Positions 62,063 through 64,000 of a stretch of 64,000 nucleotides of DNA are shown here, in pieces (the first letter of the stretch is position 1; every line of letters begins with the position of its first letter). The notes below the pieces were generated by a model. It was not told where the DNA came from. It made no database searches and was given only the letters and a program-made list of their open reading frames with translations. This DNA is from Rosellinia necatrix. Taxonomy: Eukaryota; Ascomycota; Sordariomycetes; Xylariales; Xylariaceae. The stretch is from NCBI GenBank assembly GCA_021209875.1, contig JAGYVD010000009.1:992001-1056000 (forward strand), given 5' to 3'. The translations under genes and the position numbers were made by a program.

Positions 62063-62662
62063 TCAAACAGGGGCGCTGTTCCGGCGCCGCCGACTCAAGT
62101 GCGCGGCGGCGCGCCGCACCCTGTCGTCGAGGCCGTAGGCGCGCGCGAAGCGCATGACGTCGGCGATGTCGCGCACGGGGCGGTCGCGCCGCCCGAGCAC
62201 GGCGTAGTCGAGCAGCCCCGTGCGCGTCCAGTGTAGGTACACCTCGTACGCGTCGTCGAGCGCCAGCGCCTGCAGGTGCGACCGCCACAGCACCCGCACC
62301 CGGCCCGGCGTCGGTCGTCCTGCTATCGCTCCTCCTCCTCCTCCTCTTCCTCCGCCGCCGCTGCCGCTGCCGGGTCGACTAGCGGCGGCGGTGGGGCAGA
62401 ATACGTTGCGCATCTGCCGCGTCGCCCTCTCCCGACGTCGCTGCTGCTGCTGCTGCCGCCGCCGCTGCTTCGACGGCGACGCGAGGCTCAGCTGCGACGC
62501 GAAGAGGCCGCGAAGGTGGTCGACGTCGGCGCCCGGCTGGGCGTTGTTATTGTCGTTGTTATTACCCTGAGCTGCGCCTTGCATTGCGTTGGCTATTCTC
62601 GTGCCGTCGGCTTCCAAGGGTAGAGGCAGGAGTGGGAGATACTGGGTGGTGTTGTTTTCCAT
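62063..62662 (-). CDS. Small protein (199 aa) with a BTB-C-terminal-like segment, uncertain
   Basis: Seen on the minus strand: one exon from ATG at 62662. Residues 1-65 are polar with an Asn run. Residues 66-120 are low complexity (Gln/Arg-rich, then a Gly run). Residues about 122-190 look folded: VRVLWRSHLQALALDDAYEV, then YLHWTRTGLLDYAVLG, then DIADVMRFARAYGLDDRVRR. The order 'F/Y-x-x-Y-x-x-W-x-x-T-G ... L-x-D-x-x-x-x-A-x-x-x-x-L-x-D-x-x-x-x-x-A' resembles the second half of fungal BTB/POZ-type proteins, but the BTB core itself is absent. A good donor GGTAAGTAC lies just after the stop codon, so an alternative 3' exon is possible. Very GC-rich. It lies downstream of MSH2 on the same strand. 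Confidence 0.5.
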   Translation of the reverse strand: MENNTTQYLPLLPLPLEADGTRIANAMQGAAQGNNNDNNNAQPGADVDHLRGLFASQLSLASPSKQRRRQQQQQRRRERATRQMRNVFCPTAAASRPGSGSGGGGRGGGGGAIAGRPTPGRVRVLWRSHLQALALDDAYEVYLHWTRTGLLDYAVLGRRDRPVRDIADVMRFARAYGLDDRVRRAAAHLSRRRRNSAPV

Positions 62663-63500
62663 TGTGTATTGGTGGGTGTTTCACTGATGGGGGTTGTGTG
62701 CCGAGTAGAAAACGGTGACGAGAGAGAGAGAAAGGAACGGAGGGACCTGTGCCTCGTGGGTTTTTAGGGCGTTTTTATATTAGCTGGTAGCTCCGAAAGG
62801 TGAAACAACAATGTGGTTTCTGGAGAACAAATGCTTTGTTTGAGATCCCCGGTCTTAAGGCGCTTTGCTGGTGAACCACGGGGGCGAACCTGAAAATAGG
62901 CTATCAAACCAACAAGGGGGATGAGTAGAGACAAAGGGAATGTTTGAATTGTTGGGGTGCCATTGTTTCATAAAGAAATTTATTATGATAGCTCTGTGTT
63001 GCCCCCCCAACTGAGCAAAGTGCTAATCTATAATGGCAATAACTGAGTAAAGTGTACCGAGTCCCATCTTGCTTGCCATTCCCCCTTGTTTTGAATCTAG
63101 CACCATTAGTCGAGGATTCCATCTAATCCTTCGACCTTGCTCGGTTAAATATTATCATCACTCTGCTTAATTTAGGCAGACCAAGCCTAAATGACACTCC
63201 TGAGGCGATAACGAGTGTTTGAGTATTCCATCCTTCGAACACTTGGCCTGATGTCTCGCATATCTGTATAATTACGTGTCTATTGGTGACCTTGAATAAC
63301 ACACGTTTGATCAGATTATTTTGTCCATCACACTAAGTCTCATGTACAGAGCCTGCAGTCTTCCTATATTCCATCCTTCCCCGTCCTTTCCCGTCCAACG
63401 CCAGCGCGAACACACATATTACAAGGGTCTAGCCATAATCATCTCTGTCACTTAGCTGGGTAAGATATGAATCCTAGCTCCGTAAATGGCCGGGGCCAAA
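62663..63500. other. Intergenic between MSH2 and the BTB-like gene
   Basis: About 840 bp. The right side is the MSH2 3' flank and the left side the promoter/leader of the minus-strand gene (GA-rich at about 62718-62745). No other feature. Confidence 0.55.
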
Positions 63501-64000
63501 TCAGAGCGCCTTCACAGCGGCAAAGAAGGGGTTCGCGAGGAGCCTCTCGTCAGCCATGACGAGCTCGCGCATGCGCTTGACCATTTCCTCTTTGCTCATC
63601 TGGCCGGCCTTCACCTCGTCCTTCCATTTGACGAGTACCTCTTTCAGCATCGCGCTGCCCTCTTCGACGTCCTGTTTGCTGTACTGCAGGCCCAGCCCGT
63701 CTTCGTGCTTGGAGGTGAAGTCCTCCAGCTCGTCCGCCTTCCGCTTCGCCATGCGCACGACCTTGTCCGGGAAGCGCACGAGCTCTGCAACGTGGATACC
63801 GAACGACTGATCGCAGATGCCGGGTTCGACTTTGTATAGGAGTGTCACCTCGCGCTTCGCGTCGGGATCCGGAGCCCCGTTGGAGCTGGAGCCCGATATG
63901 TGCGCCGTGACGTGTAGGTTATGTACCTGGGGGTATTGGTCGGCGAGCGCGGTGAGCTCATGGAAATGTGTGGCAAACGTAGCGAAGCAGCCGATTTCTT
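63501..64000 (-). CDS. msh2: DNA mismatch repair protein MSH2, C-terminal part (runs off the right edge)
   Basis: Role: MutS homologue that forms MutS-alpha/beta with MSH6/MSH3 and recognises mismatches in the nucleus. Seen: 166 codons to the TGA at 63501-63503. The fragment starts in the ATPase domain at [20 protein letters not shown] (the FATHFHEL box), then [40 protein letters not shown] and [21 protein letters not shown] helical C-terminal region ends [11 protein letters not shown]. These blocks are diagnostic for eukaryotic MSH2. The Walker A/B part lies outside the window. The apparent start at 63848 is just an internal Met. No intron is needed in the visible part and no damage is seen. 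Confidence 0.96.
   Translation of the reverse strand, partial: EIGCFATFATHFHELTALADQYPQVHNLHVTAHISGSSSNGAPDPDAKREVTLLYKVEPGICDQSFGIHVAELVRFPDKVVRMAKRKADELEDFTSKHEDGLGLQYSKQDVEEGSAMLKEVLVKWKDEVKAGQMSKEEMVKRMRELVMADERLLANPFFAAVKAL

Noticed and set aside
1..64000. Telomere repeats, CRISPR arrays, operons, ribosome binding sites
   Set aside because: No TTAGGG arrays seen. The window is eukaryotic nuclear DNA, so bacterial feature types do not apply.

Overview
This window comes from the nuclear genome of a filamentous ascomycete (Pezizomycotina, probably Sordariomycetes). The evidence is short phase-consistent spliceosomal introns, a fungal linker histone, an MSH2 C-terminus of fungal type, 2EXR and HET domain proteins, a Pol III tRNA-Gly gene, and a 36-kb block of LTR retrotransposons carrying the C-to-T / G-to-A signature of repeat-induced point mutation (RIP). 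I cannot name the species.

Layout. (1) 1-20.6 kb is the left genic arm. It holds the start of an ADIPOR/haemolysin-III-like gene (minus, cut by the window edge), a six-exon histone H1 gene, a proline-rich disordered protein with NPF/DPF motifs, a two-exon small protein of 97 aa that only appears when its intron is removed, a two-exon gene of unknown family, and a 2EXR-domain protein with a long acidic tail. Gaps between genes are long (1-4 kb) and strewn with the self-complementary words AGGTACCT / CTACCTAGGTAG. (2) About 20.6-56.4 kb is an A+T block (about 10% G+C in the two lines I counted) with no living genes. Its skeleton can be read from LTR pairs and target-site duplications (TSDs). 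Gypsy element A (21620-36879) was split by Gypsy element B1 (22976-30700). Chromovirus C (38017-44753) follows. A second copy of B lies inverted (B2, 46502-54249) and is interrupted by a 183-bp solo LTR (D). A further solo LTR (E) lies at 54904-55158. Decayed reverse transcriptase, RNase H, integrase and chromodomain motifs give class and orientation. (3) 56.4-64 kb is the right genic arm. It holds a very GC-rich HET-domain gene whose C-terminus changes frame twice in G-rich tracts, tRNA-Gly(GCC), a small protein with a BTB-like tail, and the 3' end of MSH2 running off the window.

The genes do not form a pathway. H1 and MSH2 are housekeeping genes, the HET gene is a candidate allorecognition gene at the edge of the silent block, and the rest are uncharacterised. 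The most informative signal is in the repeats. In all four full-length elements RIP damage stops part-way through each LTR: the inward-facing part is mutated and the outward-facing part is spared, at both ends and in mirror image. A nearly unmutated/mutated repeat pair at the left edge, and an empty site in B1 that proves the D insertion in B2, give unusually clean internal controls.
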